Shown here in pieces: positions 1 through 8,402 of a stretch of 64,000 nucleotides of DNA. Numbering within the stretch: the stretch's first letter is position 1; every line of letters begins with the position of its first letter. The notes under the pieces were generated by a model, which saw only the letters and a program-made list of their open reading frames with translations, was not told the DNA's origin and did not search any database. The position numbers and the translations under genes were made by a program. The DNA is from Streptomyces ochraceiscleroticus (GTDB lineage Bacteria > Actinomycetota > Actinomycetes > Streptomycetales > Streptomycetaceae). Where the stretch lies: NCBI RefSeq assembly GCF_000720485.1, contig NZ_JOAX01000026.1, forward strand, positions 124,001 to 188,000, given 5' to 3'.

Positions 1-636
1 GGAACGACTCTGCTGGTGGACACCTACGACGTCACGGAGGCGGTCCGTACCGCCGTGGAGGTGGCCGGGCCCGGCCTCGGCGCCGTCCGCATCGACTCCG
101 GCGACCTGCTGCTGCTCGCCCACCGGGTGCGCCAGCAGCTCGACGAGCTGGGCGCGACGGACACCAGGATCGTGGTCACCAGCGACCTGGACGAGTACGC
201 CATCGCCTCGCTGGCCGCCGCGCCCGTGGACGCGTACGGCGTCGGTACCCAGCTCGTCACCGGCAGCGGCCACCCCACCTGCTCGATGGTCTACAAGCTG
301 GTCGCGCGCGCCGACAGCAACGGCGACGGCGCGCCGCTGCGGCCGGTCGCGAAGAAGTCCATGGGCGGCAAGGCGTCCCACGGGGGCCGCAAGTGGGCCG
401 CGCGGCGCCCGGACGCGGACGGCGTGGCGGAGGCCGAGGTCATCGGCACGGGGCCGGTGCCGGCCGAGCTCGCGGACCGGCAGCTCATGGTGCCGCTGGT
501 GCGCGGCGGCGAGGTGGTCGCCCGCGAGCCGCTGGATGCGGCACGCGAGCGGCACATCGCGGCCCGCGCCGGGCTCCCGATGTCCGCGATGCAGCTCTCG
601 CGCGGCGAGGCCGTGCTGCCGACGGAGTACGTCTGA
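1..636 (+). CDS. pncB: Nicotinate phosphoribosyltransferase, C-terminal part (5' end outside window)
   Basis: Converts nicotinate and PRPP to nicotinate mononucleotide in the Preiss-Handler NAD salvage route; cytosolic. The frame is open from base 1, so the gene starts upstream and only about 211 C-terminal codons are visible. The text GTTLLVDTYD, followed by RIDSGDL and TSDLDE, is the phosphate/PRPP-binding core of the NAPRTase family, and DAYGVGTQLVT is the usual C-terminal barrel segment. The next gene downstream is nicotinamidase, the preceding step of the same pathway, 259 bases away. The identity rests on the motifs and on this neighbour. Nothing looks damaged, and the TGA at 634-636 ends the frame cleanly. 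Confidence 0.93.
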   Translation, partial: GTTLLVDTYDVTEAVRTAVEVAGPGLGAVRIDSGDLLLLAHRVRQQLDELGATDTRIVVTSDLDEYAIASLAAAPVDAYGVGTQLVTGSGHPTCSMVYKLVARADSNGDGAPLRPVAKKSMGGKASHGGRKWAARRPDADGVAEAEVIGTGPVPAELADRQLMVPLVRGGEVVAREPLDAARERHIAARAGLPMSAMQLSRGEAVLPTEYV

Positions 637-895
637 GGGGCCGCAGCGGGGGACGGCACCCCGGTACCTCGGTACGTGGGTGTCCTCGTGCGGCCGGACG
701 GGTGACGCGGTACGCGCGGGACTTGTCCGTGCGCCGTCCCGTGCCCCCTGGCCTGCCGCGGTGTGTCCCGAACCGCCGTACAGCGCCCACTCCCGCAGCG
801 TCGGACGAGTGGCTACCCTCGGTCACATCGGCGTTTGCCGTACCCCCCACAGCCGCCACATCCTCCCCCCATTTCCCAGCCGGAAGGCACGCACC

Positions 896-1492
896 ATGCA
901 CCGGGCATTGATCGTCGTGGACGTCCAGAACGACTTCTGTGAGGGCGGCAGCCTCGCCGTGGCGGGCGGCTCGGACATCGCCGCCGCCATCACCGATCTG
1001 GTGGGTGAGGCGGCGGGCAGCGGATACCAGTACGTGGTCGCCACGCGCGATCACCACATCGACCCCGGCGACCACTTCTCCGTCCGGCCGGACTACGAGC
1101 ACAGCTGGCCCGCGCACTGCGTCGCCGGCACCGAGGGCAGCGGCTTCCACCCCAATTTCGCCCCCGCGATCGTCTCCGGCGCGATCGACGCGGTCTTCTC
1201 CAAGGGCGAGCACGCCGCGGCGTACAGCGGCTTCGAGGGCGTGGACGAGCACGGCGCCTCGACGGCGGAGTGGCTGCGCGCGCACGACGTGACCGAGGTC
1301 GACATCGTCGGCATCGCCACGGACCACTGCGTGCGGGCCACGGCGCTGGACGCGGTGCGCGAGGGGTTCCGCACCCGCGTCCTGCTGGACCTGACGGCCG
1401 GCGTGGCGGCGCACACGACCGAGGCGGCGGTGGCGGAGCTGCGCGAGGCGGGGGCCGAGCTGACGGGCAAGCCGGTGGTCAGCGCGGGCTGA
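896..1492 (+). CDS. pncA: Nicotinamidase / pyrazinamidase (isochorismatase fold)
   Basis: Hydrolyses nicotinamide to nicotinate and ammonia, feeding PncB. 198 residues, the usual family size. The expected catalytic triad is visible: Asp9 in VVDVQNDF, Lys103 in FSKGEH and Cys145 in ATDHCVRAT. The metal-binding set Asp52, His54, His60 and His74 is also in place (RDHHIDPGDH, WPAHC). The ATG at 896 was chosen because GGAAGG lies about 8 bases upstream and the family N-terminus begins here; the open frame extends further upstream but has no homology there. The pncB-pncA order suggests shared NAD salvage function. The 259-base gap between them may carry its own promoter. Confidence 0.95.
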   Translation: MHRALIVVDVQNDFCEGGSLAVAGGSDIAAAITDLVGEAAGSGYQYVVATRDHHIDPGDHFSVRPDYEHSWPAHCVAGTEGSGFHPNFAPAIVSGAIDAVFSKGEHAAAYSGFEGVDEHGASTAEWLRAHDVTEVDIVGIATDHCVRATALDAVREGFRTRVLLDLTAGVAAHTTEAAVAELREAGAELTGKPVVSAG

Positions 1493-1512
1493 GCCACCGG
1501 CGGCCGGGTACG

Positions 1513-1848
1513 TCAGCGCGGGCTGAGCTGCTCCGGTACGGACGGGCGCAGCAGGGCCCGTATCGGGTGCCAGGACTCCGTGTCGTCCTCCGGGGCGCCG
1601 CGCCAGACGAGCCCGTCGGGGTGGTGGAGCACGGCCGTGACCTCGTCCGGCGTGGGCGGTTCGGTGTTGCCGCGCAGGTAGACGGCGCGCAGGCCGAGGT
1701 TGCGCAGCCTGGTCAGGGCGCGCGGGCGGTTCGCGGCGTGGACGAGGACGCGTACGCGATGGCCGCTGCCGCCCGGTCTGGGCAGCGAGAGGGCCACCAC
1801 CACGCTTCCGCCCGGAAGCCTGATGAAGCCGGAGCCGGTCAGGGTCAT
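1513..1848 (-). CDS. Conserved small hypothetical protein, 111 aa
   Basis: I do not recognise a named family. The protein starts MTLTGSGFIRLPGGSVVVAL, contains a basic middle (VHAANRPRALTRLRNLGLRA) and a WRGAPEDDTESWHPIRAL segment near the C-terminus. It reads as a small soluble domain with no signal peptide or membrane helix. The ATG at 1848 is preceded by GGGGGA, five to eight bases upstream on the minus strand; the longer frame upstream is Arg/Pro-rich and looks non-coding. It is convergent with pncA, whose stop is 21 bases away. Coding is supported by start, ribosome site and compositional frame only. Confidence 0.6.
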   Translation of the reverse strand: MTLTGSGFIRLPGGSVVVALSLPRPGGSGHRVRVLVHAANRPRALTRLRNLGLRAVYLRGNTEPPTPDEVTAVLHHPDGLVWRGAPEDDTESWHPIRALLRPSVPEQLSPR

Positions 1849-1983
1849 GTTTCCCCCGTGCATGGTCGGTGCAGCGGTCGGTGCATGGTCGTGCGGCCGG
1901 CGCACGCCGGGTCGGGGCATGCGTCGGGAACCCCTCGTGAGACTACGTGTCAGCAAGAAGGCCGCAGGAGGCATCTAAACGCG

Positions 1984-2017
1984 ATCGGCCGCCGCCCGCT
2001 AGAGGGCGACGACCGAT
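1984..2017 (-). terminator. Hairpin terminator after the M6 metalloprotease gene
   Basis: Arms 1984-1997 and 2004-2017 pair over 14 positions around a six-base loop. Read on the minus strand the two imperfect positions become G-U wobbles, whereas on the plus strand they are C-A mismatches, so the hairpin fits the minus-strand transcript that ends at 2041. Confidence 0.75.
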
Positions 2018-2040
2018 ACGCCTGTGACCTGCGGCTTTAT

Positions 2041-4434
2041 TTACTTCTTAGTCGCGGGTCCGACCTGGAGGACCACCGTGGAGCCGTCGTGGGCCTCCTT
2101 GGCGATCTTGATCCGGGTGTTGGTGTCAGGAACGATCACGCCACCGGTCGGGTTGGCCTTGTCGTAGTAGACCCCGTTGCGGTCGTCGAAGACGGTCACG
2201 CCCTTCTGCGAGGCGATCTTCGCGGCCTTGCCGTCCTTGTGCAGGGTGAGCGCGTCGGTACGGGCACGGGTGAAGGTCGAGTCGTAGGTCTGGAAGCGGT
2301 TGCGCATGAGCTTGCCGTCCGCCCACTTCGTGGCCTTCGGGTGCGCGTCGACCGGGAGGATCTGGCCGGCGCCCGGGTGCTCACCGACGTTGTTGTCCGC
2401 CTGCGAGGTGTCCCACAGCCAGATCAGCACGCCGTTCTGGAAGGGGAAGTGCTCGACCCAGTTCGGCCGGGTGGAGGCGAAGCCGAAGTTGTACGGGCCG
2501 GTCTTCAGGGTCCTGTCGTACGAGACGTACTGGCGGTTCTCGGCGAGGTAGTACTGCGGGTAGTCCTTGGTGAAGGACTCGCCGATGCGCGAGAAGCCCT
2601 TGGCGGTCCATCCCGCGTCGTCGCCCTCGGCACCGTCGGTGAAGAGCGGCTTGCCGTCGGCCACGATGCTCAGCGCGTCGGCCGCGAAGCCCTTCTGGGC
2701 CACGCCGCCGTCGGTCTGGTAGCGGAACCGCAGGTCGATCTTCTTGCCCGCGTAGGCGTCCAGCGGGTAGACGAGGTCCTGGTACGCGTCGACCGTGCCG
2801 GTCAGCGCGGGCTTGTCGCCGGCGTCGCGCGGGATGGCCCGGCCATTCGCGGTGCCGTCCACCGGGGTCCAGTTGGCGCCGCCGTCCGTGGAGACCTCGG
2901 CGTACAGGTAGTCGTACTCCGCCTCGATGTCCCACCAGCCCTTGAGGTTCAGGGACGCCTTGGCCGCTCCGGTGAGGTCGACGGACCGGGTGAGGGTGTT
3001 CTTCAGGTCGTCACCCATGCCGCTCCACCACTGCTTGGCGCCCTCGGCAGGCTTCACGACCGAGGTGGTGACGGCCTTCTTCGGCAGCTCGACGACGAGC
3101 GCCTGCCTGTGCTTGGTGTTGTACTCCGCGACGCCCAGCTTGTGCGTGGACGCCGTCGCCGCCTTCGCGGTGCCGTAGTTGAGCCAGCCGAGCTGCAGCT
3201 TGTCCCAGGCGTTCATGTCGCCGGGCAGGTCGCCGATGGAGTCCTTGCCCTCGCCGAGCCAGGAGCCGGAGGACATCAGCGACCAGAAGTCGACGGAGGA
3301 CTCACCGGTGCCGCTGGTGTCGTACTCGTCCGGCAGGCCCAGGTCGTGGCCGTACTCATGGGCGAAGACGCCGAGGCCGCCGTTCTCCGGCTGCATCGTG
3401 TAGTCGCCGACCCAGATGCCGGTGTCGCCGATCTGCGCGCCGCCGGCCTTGTTCTCCCCCGGGCCGGTCCGGCCGGCGTCCGTGCCGTACGCGTACCAGC
3501 GGTGCGCCCAGATGGCGTTGGTGCCCTGGACACCGCCGCCCGCGGACTCGTCCTCGCCGGCGTGCACGATCTGGAAGTGGTCGATGTAGCCGTCCGGCTC
3601 GTTGAAGTTGCCGTCGGCGTCGTAGTCGTAACGGTCCCACTGGTCGTACTTGGCCAGGTCCGTCTTGATCTGCGCGTCCGTGCGGCCCTGGGCCTTCTGG
3701 CCCTTCGCCCACTGGTTCACGCCGTCGCGGATCAGGTCCCAGGCGTTGGAGCAGTTGGTCTGGCCGCAGTAGTTGGAGCCGTAACGGGCCTCGTTCCAGT
3801 CGACCTTGACCCAGTCGGAGACCTCGCCCTCGACCGAGTAGCGGCCCGAGGACTGCTTCTCGTAGTACTTCGCCAGGGACTCCTTCTTCTTGTCGTGCGA
3901 GAAGTAGAGGTCCTGGTAGTGCTGCTGGTTGAAGTCGGGCTGCCAGTCCGTGCTGTTGTCCGTCGCACGGTCCGGCTCGGCTATCTCGTTGTGCGCGGGG
4001 CCCGGGTCGCCGCCGTACTTCTTCACCGGCGGTTTGGGGCCGTCGCCGTCCGGGTCGTACATCGTGGTGTCGTCGACCTTGGTGCCGAAGTCGACCAGGA
4101 TCGTGAAGATCTTGTCGGTCTTCTCCCGGCCCAGCTCGACGTACTTGCCCTTGTCCAGCTTCACGACCTGCGAACCGCCGCGCTTCGTCGTCTCGGCGTC
4201 GCCGGAGATGACCTGCCGGAGCGCTTCCTCGCGCTGCGCTTCCTGGCGGTCGCTGAAGGGGCCCTTGAGGTCGTGGTCCACCGGCCGCTCGGCGGGCGCC
4301 GGGTCGTTGGACGGGCTCGCGGCCGGGTTACGGCCGTCGGCCTGTGCGGCCCCCGACGCGAAAACGGCCGCCCCGATCGCGGCGGTTGCCGTGGCCAGGG
4401 CGGCCGATCTGAACAGCAATCTCTGGGATCTCAC
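2041..4434 (-). CDS. Secreted immune inhibitor A-type metalloprotease (peptidase family M6)
   Basis: Zinc endopeptidase exported through Sec. 797 residues: signal peptide (MRSQRLLFRSAALATATAA, then a hydrophobic stretch to about residue 32), an acidic propeptide, and the catalytic domain with HEYGHDLGLPDEYD, zinc ligands His359 and His363 and catalytic Glu360. A C-terminal beta region (about residues 470-620, containing WWDIEAEYDYLYAEVSTDGG) resembles the jelly-roll module seen in immune inhibitor A. The GTG start at 4434 has GGGGAGGA eight bases upstream. A terminator hairpin follows at 1984-2017. The upstream region carries an 11-bp tandem repeat. In S. coelicolor a secreted protease in this position (SCO2920, recalled) is under developmental control; whether that holds here is inference. 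Confidence 0.92.
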   Translation of the reverse strand: MRSQRLLFRSAALATATAAIGAAVFASGAAQADGRNPAASPSNDPAPAERPVDHDLKGPFSDRQEAQREEALRQVISGDAETTKRGGSQVVKLDKGKYVELGREKTDKIFTILVDFGTKVDDTTMYDPDGDGPKPPVKKYGGDPGPAHNEIAEPDRATDNSTDWQPDFNQQHYQDLYFSHDKKKESLAKYYEKQSSGRYSVEGEVSDWVKVDWNEARYGSNYCGQTNCSNAWDLIRDGVNQWAKGQKAQGRTDAQIKTDLAKYDQWDRYDYDADGNFNEPDGYIDHFQIVHAGEDESAGGGVQGTNAIWAHRWYAYGTDAGRTGPGENKAGGAQIGDTGIWVGDYTMQPENGGLGVFAHEYGHDLGLPDEYDTSGTGESSVDFWSLMSSGSWLGEGKDSIGDLPGDMNAWDKLQLGWLNYGTAKAATASTHKLGVAEYNTKHRQALVVELPKKAVTTSVVKPAEGAKQWWSGMGDDLKNTLTRSVDLTGAAKASLNLKGWWDIEAEYDYLYAEVSTDGGANWTPVDGTANGRAIPRDAGDKPALTGTVDAYQDLVYPLDAYAGKKIDLRFRYQTDGGVAQKGFAADALSIVADGKPLFTDGAEGDDAGWTAKGFSRIGESFTKDYPQYYLAENRQYVSYDRTLKTGPYNFGFASTRPNWVEHFPFQNGVLIWLWDTSQADNNVGEHPGAGQILPVDAHPKATKWADGKLMRNRFQTYDSTFTRARTDALTLHKDGKAAKIASQKGVTVFDDRNGVYYDKANPTGGVIVPDTNTRIKIAKEAHDGSTVVLQVGPATKK

Positions 4435-4780
4435 GTGCGCTGTCCTCCCCTAAACAAACGGTCGTTGGTGGCATTGCACCGGAACGCCGGGGGAAAAGAC
4501 AGACCTTGTTTTGAACACATCAGCGAAGTACGTTACTCGGCTCGCCATGTACGCGTATCGGACGCGTATCGGATGATGTCCGGACCGCACGGTGGACCCA
4601 ACGGGCGCTCCGTGGGCGGCGGTTCGCCGGACGCATGAATCGGTGCGCCCCCCCGTGCACCGGGCCAGTGGGTCAACTCACGCTTACCGGACGTTCCGCT
4701 CGGGCAGTAAGGACCGTAGAGTCTTTTGGCGGCGCGCCAAGTCGACTGACACCCCTGATGCTTCCGAGGACGGACCCGCC
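4435..4780. promoter_or_regulatory. Divergent promoter region, protease gene / small membrane protein gene
   Basis: 346 non-coding bases between two divergent genes. The stretch 4450-4560 is clearly less GC-rich than its surroundings (runs such as AAACAAAC and TTGTTTTGAA), as expected for promoters. It contains a perfect 11-bp tandem repeat at 4551-4572. I could not assign -10/-35 elements with confidence. Confidence 0.5.
4551..4572. repeat. Perfect 11-bp tandem direct repeat (ACGCGTATCGG x2)
   Basis: Two exact, adjacent copies of ACGCGTATCGG lie about 117 bases upstream of the protease start. Spacing of 11 bp puts the copies on nearly the same face of the helix, as in binding sites for dimeric or cooperative regulators. 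The function is inference. Confidence 0.6.
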
Positions 4781-5071
4781 ATGCCTCGACCGACTGCCGC
4801 ACAGCTCGCCTACGGTTCGGCCACCGTTGTGCTCTCCACCCTCGCCATGCTGCTGCTCTCGCAGACCAGGGCGGGCATCGGGGTCGCGGTCATCGCCATC
4901 GCCGGACTCGGGCTCGGCCTCCTCGTCGCGGTCACGGCGCCGCTGCCGCGCTTCGCGCGCGCCCGCCGCACGCGCGTCGCCGCCCCACAGGTACGGCCCG
5001 AGGGCTTCGTGGGACGGCGTACGTCGCCGACCCGGCCTGCCGAGGCCCGGGTCGGCGAACACTCCCGGTAA
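4781..5071 (+). CDS. Small two-helix membrane protein, 96 aa, unknown function
   Basis: MPRPTAAQLAYGSATVVLST opens a first hydrophobic helix (about residues 9-28), followed by a short RAG turn and a second helix (GIGVAVIAIAGLGLGLLVAV, about 32-51). The remaining 45 residues are basic and Arg/Pro-rich and probably cytoplasmic. The ATG at 4781 is preceded by GAGGA about nine bases upstream; the longer frame upstream has no plausible start. It converges on the RDD gene, with 26 bases between stops. No enzyme motif is visible, so no function is proposed. Confidence 0.75.
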   Translation: MPRPTAAQLAYGSATVVLSTLAMLLLSQTRAGIGVAVIAIAGLGLGLLVAVTAPLPRFARARRTRVAAPQVRPEGFVGRRTSPTRPAEARVGEHSR

Positions 5072-5097
5072 GACGCGTCCGGTAAGACGCGAGGCGG

Positions 5098-5775
5098 TCA
5101 GTCGGTGGAGACCACCACCGTGCGGGCCGCCTTGTCGTGCAGGCACTGCTGGTACGGCTTGTCCCAGGTGCACCACAGGACGTTGACCAGCCAGAAGATG
5201 GGGCCGCAGCAGGGGATGACCTCCGGCAGGGTGTAGACGGCGGCGCGCACCCAGCCCGCCTGGACCGTGGGGATCGCCCCGTTCTCCAGCATCGCCACCC
5301 TGATCTTCATGGCCATCTTGCCGACGGTCTGGCCCCGGGTGGTGAGCATCAGGGCTTCGTAGATCAGATAGGCCAGCATCGTGACGCCGGAGACCACGGT
5401 CTGCTTGCCGCTGTCGTCGGTGGTACCGGGGTAGTCCACGCCGCCGACGATGAACCACATGATCAGGCCGACCGGCACGCCGATGAGGATGCCGTCGATG
5501 ATCCGCGCGAGCAGCCGCCGGCCGCGGCCGGCGAGCGGCGGCATCCCGGCGAGCGGATCGGGGGCGCCGTACGGGCCCTGGGGTCCGCCGCCATAGGGGC
5601 CTTGGGGCCCACCGCCGTGGGGACCTTGCGGTCCGCCGCCGTACGGGCCCTGGGGCGCGCCGCCGTACGGGTCGCCGCTGTTGGGCGGCGGCTCCTGCGG
5701 GTGCTGCGGCTTCTTGAGGAACGGGTCGTTCTCCGGCGGCTCACCGGATCCGGGCCTCGGCTCGTCGGTACTCAT
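5098..5775 (-). CDS. RDD family membrane protein with Gly/Pro-rich N-terminus
   Basis: 225 residues. The first 80 are low complexity, with repeated GGPQGPYG units; the rest is a typical RDD domain with three membrane helices. Diagnostic features are RRLLARIIDGILIGVPVG at the start of helix 1 (Arg and Asp of the RDD signature), TTRGQTVGKMAMKIRV after helix 2, and CLHDKAARTVVV at the end. The biochemical role of RDD proteins is not settled; some act in ion transport. A second RDD gene lies immediately upstream on the same strand (6001-7608) with a related C-terminus, so the pair probably arose by duplication. ATG at 5775. Confidence 0.88.
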   Translation of the reverse strand: MSTDEPRPGSGEPPENDPFLKKPQHPQEPPPNSGDPYGGAPQGPYGGGPQGPHGGGPQGPYGGGPQGPYGAPDPLAGMPPLAGRGRRLLARIIDGILIGVPVGLIMWFIVGGVDYPGTTDDSGKQTVVSGVTMLAYLIYEALMLTTRGQTVGKMAMKIRVAMLENGAIPTVQAGWVRAAVYTLPEVIPCCGPIFWLVNVLWCTWDKPYQQCLHDKAARTVVVSTD

Positions 5776-5940
5776 GGCCCGAGTCGACCGCGTACCACCG
5801 GGCGCCGCATCCGGCGTGCGCCGTTCGGAGGAAGTGCGGCGCCCCGGAGCGTGGCGCGCGCCGTGCGCGGGCGCGCTCGCGCAGTCCGGGGCGCACGCCC
5901 GCGCGCCGGTCCGGAGCCGGTGTCAGGCCCCGGGCGACGC

Positions 5941-5988
5941 GGCCCGGCGCTCGGCCCGGCGCTCGGCCCGGCGCGCGGCCCGGCGCTC
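5941..5988. repeat. 12-bp tandem repeat, four copies
   Basis: GGCCCGGCGCTC is repeated exactly at 5941, 5953 and 5977, with one copy at 5965 ending GC instead of TC. The array ends 12 bases before the stop codon of the RDD gene at 6001. It fills part of the 225-base gap between the two RDD genes. Confidence 0.8.
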
Positions 5989-6000
5989 AGCTCTCGGCGC

Positions 6001-7608
6001 TCAGCCCTCGGCCACGAACGTGCGGGCCGCCTTGTCGTGCCAGCACTGCCGCCAGGGCCGGTCGATCAGGCACCACAGGGCGTTCACCACGCCGATGGCC
6101 AGCGCGCCGAGCACGCCGTACACCAGCCAGCGCTTGGCCGCCGCGCCGAACCCCGGGGTGTCGTGCCCCTCGATGTCCAGCACCTGCACGCCGCAGACCT
6201 TCTTGCCCAGCGTGTGTCCCCACTTGGCGGTGGGCAGCGCCTCGATGAGCAGCCCGACGACCAGCAGGACCGCGATCACGATGGCCAGGTACCCGCTGGT
6301 CGTGCCGTCCAGGAGGTAGACCGTGGTCTGCACACCGGACTGCTTGGCGGCCTCGACCTTGGCGTCGATGTGGTCGGCCGCCGCGCTCCACAGCGGGACG
6401 ACGACCCCCGCGAGCAGCGCGCACAGCACGAGCGTGTCGATCAGCCGGGCAGCGACCCGGCGGCCGAGCGGCGCGGGCCGCGCCTGGGTCTGCGCGGCCG
6501 CGAAGGGGTTGTCGACCGGCGGCTTCCAGGGGATGACGCCCTCGGGCGCGCTGCCCTGCTGCGGGGCCGCGGGGCCGGACGAAGCGGACGGGCCGGACTG
6601 CTGGGGGTAGCCGTACCCTCCGGGGCCGCCTTGCTGCGGGGCCGCGGGGGCCTGCTGCGGGTAGCCGTACCCGCTCTGCTGGGGAGCCGCGGGGCCGGAC
6701 TGCGGGTAGCCGTAACCACCCTGCCGGTCGGCCGGCTGCGGGTAGCCGTAGCCGGCCTGGCCGGGGACGGAGGGGCCGTTCTGCTGCGGATAGCCGTAGC
6801 CGGGGGCGGGCTGCTTCGGGGCGGCCGGCGGCTGCGCGGCCGCGGGGCCGGCCGCCGGCGCCGACCGGTCGGGGCCCGGCTGCGCGCCGCCGCGGTCGAT
6901 CCGGATCGCCATCGTGCCGTCGGCGACGGGCGTGCCGGGGCCCATCGCGCGGATGGCCATGGTGCCGTCGCTGCGGGCACCGGCGGCGCCTTCCTGGCTC
7001 GGGCGTGCCTGACCGGAAGCCTCCTGACCGGAACCTTCCCGCGCGGCCGCGGCGGCGTCCTCGCGCGGCGCGTCGCCCCACGCCTGGGCCTCGGCCGGCG
7101 CGCCCGGGGCCGCGCCCTCGCGCTGCGGCGGGACCGAGCCCCAGGACACCAGCTGGTCCTGCTCGCCGCCGAAGCCGGCCTGGTGGGAGGCGTCGGCCTG
7201 CCAGGAGGCGCCCGCATCGGGGCCCGTGCCGTGCAGCCGCTGCGGGTCGTCCCACGCGGTGGCGGCGGACGGCACGTCCACCTCGCCGCGGTCGCGCATC
7301 GCGAGCGCCGCGCCCTCGGGGTCCTCCCCGTCGACCTGTCCGGAGTCCTCCTCCTCGTCGAAGAAGACCGGGCCGGTCTCCTCGGCGGTGGGCGGCTGCC
7401 CGGCGGCGGACGGCGCCGCCGGACCCGGCTCGGCCGCGGCACCCGCCGGCGGAGCCGGCATCTCCTCGCCGTCGGCCGGCGCCGGGCGGCTGGTGCCGGG
7501 CACCCAGGAGGCGCCGTTCCAGTACCGGATGTAGCCGGGGATGGACGGATCCGGGTAGTACCCAGGCGTGGGGCTGCCGCCGGCGGATCCTGACGAAGGC
7601 GCGCTCAT
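6001..7608 (-). CDS. RDD family membrane protein with N-terminal DUF2510 and long disordered linker
   Basis: 535 residues from the ATG at 7608; a TTG two codons earlier is also possible. Order of parts: a DUF2510-like segment (PGYYPDPSIPGYIRYWNGAS, about residues 14-45), about 330 residues rich in Ala, Pro, Gln and Gly including five YGYPQ units at about 255-340, then an RDD domain (about 375-535) with LGRRVAARLIDTLVLC, WGHTLGKKVCGVQVLD and CWHDKAARTFVAEG. DUF2510 is often found at the N-terminus of actinobacterial membrane proteins. The linker is unusually long for an RDD protein. It shares its C-terminal signature with the neighbouring RDD protein at 5098-5775. Confidence 0.88.
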   Translation of the reverse strand: MSAPSSGSAGGSPTPGYYPDPSIPGYIRYWNGASWVPGTSRPAPADGEEMPAPPAGAAAEPGPAAPSAAGQPPTAEETGPVFFDEEEDSGQVDGEDPEGAALAMRDRGEVDVPSAATAWDDPQRLHGTGPDAGASWQADASHQAGFGGEQDQLVSWGSVPPQREGAAPGAPAEAQAWGDAPREDAAAAAREGSGQEASGQARPSQEGAAGARSDGTMAIRAMGPGTPVADGTMAIRIDRGGAQPGPDRSAPAAGPAAAQPPAAPKQPAPGYGYPQQNGPSVPGQAGYGYPQPADRQGGYGYPQSGPAAPQQSGYGYPQQAPAAPQQGGPGGYGYPQQSGPSASSGPAAPQQGSAPEGVIPWKPPVDNPFAAAQTQARPAPLGRRVAARLIDTLVLCALLAGVVVPLWSAAADHIDAKVEAAKQSGVQTTVYLLDGTTSGYLAIVIAVLLVVGLLIEALPTAKWGHTLGKKVCGVQVLDIEGHDTPGFGAAAKRWLVYGVLGALAIGVVNALWCLIDRPWRQCWHDKAARTFVAEG

Positions 7609-7861
7609 GTCCAAAATCCCGTATCTGTGTTCAGGCCGGAGGGGGCTGACGTGGTGGAGCTACTGCAGTCTGCCGCAACACAGCGACCACATCTATCAGA
7701 CGGGGGGTGATCGCCGGGTATGTCCGGGCGCCGGACCCCTCGGAAGGGGGTTGTGAAAAAAGTTGTACGAAGTCGCGTAATGGTCCGGGAGCTACTGCCT
7801 CTATCCCTGTGCGGGCGGTGTTCACGGGGTGCCCGCACCGGAACGTAGAGAGGCGTGACTC

Positions 7862-8338
7862 ATGCACACCGTGGTGGAACGAGAGCTGGAACTGGGTCTG
7901 GTGCTGTCGCCGGAGCGCAGCGTCGCGGTGCCGGCCCGGCTGACCTACCGTACCGACGACCCCTATGCCGTCCACGTCGCCTTCCACATCGGCTCCGACT
8001 CCCCCGTCAACTGGACGTTCGCCCGCGAGTTGCTCGTGGAGGGCGTCTTCCGGCCGTGCGGCCACGGGGACGTGCGGGTGTGGCCGACCAAGCTCGACGG
8101 GCGCAGCCTGGTCTGCATGGCGCTGAGCTCGCCGGACGGCGACGCGCTGCTGGAGGCGCCGGCCACCGCGGTCTCGGCGTGGCTGGAGCGCACGCTGCGG
8201 CTGGTGCCGCCGGGCACCGAGGAGGAGCACCTCGGGATCGACAAAGGGCTGAGCGAGCTGCTGGCGCCGGCCGCGCGCGACGAGCTGTGGCTGAGCGACC
8301 CGTGGCCGTCGGACGAGTCGCCGGAGAGCGGCGCGTAG
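7862..8338 (+). CDS. ssgG: SsgA-like sporulation/cell division protein (SsgG)
   Basis: SALP-family protein, restricted to morphologically complex actinomycetes. 158 residues: an N-terminal SsgA fold (YRTDDPYAVHVAFHIGSDSP, WTFARELLVEGVF, GDVRVWPTKLDGRSLVCMAL, LEAPATAVSAWLERT) plus a short acidic tail. In S. coelicolor SALPs control septum site choice and spore-wall events; SsgG is needed for correct placement of all sporulation septa. The symbol is assigned from neighbourhood: SCO2924 is ssgG, with pncA, the protease and RDD genes on one side and hppD on the other, as here. ATG at 7862 with AGAGAGG eight bases upstream. It is divergent from the RDD gene, with 253 bases between. Confidence 0.88.
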   Translation: MHTVVERELELGLVLSPERSVAVPARLTYRTDDPYAVHVAFHIGSDSPVNWTFARELLVEGVFRPCGHGDVRVWPTKLDGRSLVCMALSSPDGDALLEAPATAVSAWLERTLRLVPPGTEEEHLGIDKGLSELLAPAARDELWLSDPWPSDESPESGA

Positions 8339-8402
8339 TACGTGCGGTTCCGCCCCGGTGGTGCAGTGGAATGTTCAACCACTCCGGCGCGTTGCCGCCA
8401 CC

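Noticed and set aside
1270..4638. Plus-strand frame of 1122 codons
   Set aside because: It runs antisense to the M6 protease and through pncA in another frame; its Val/Arg/Leu-rich text is the shadow of a high-GC gene. The minus strand has the signal peptide and HExxH motif.
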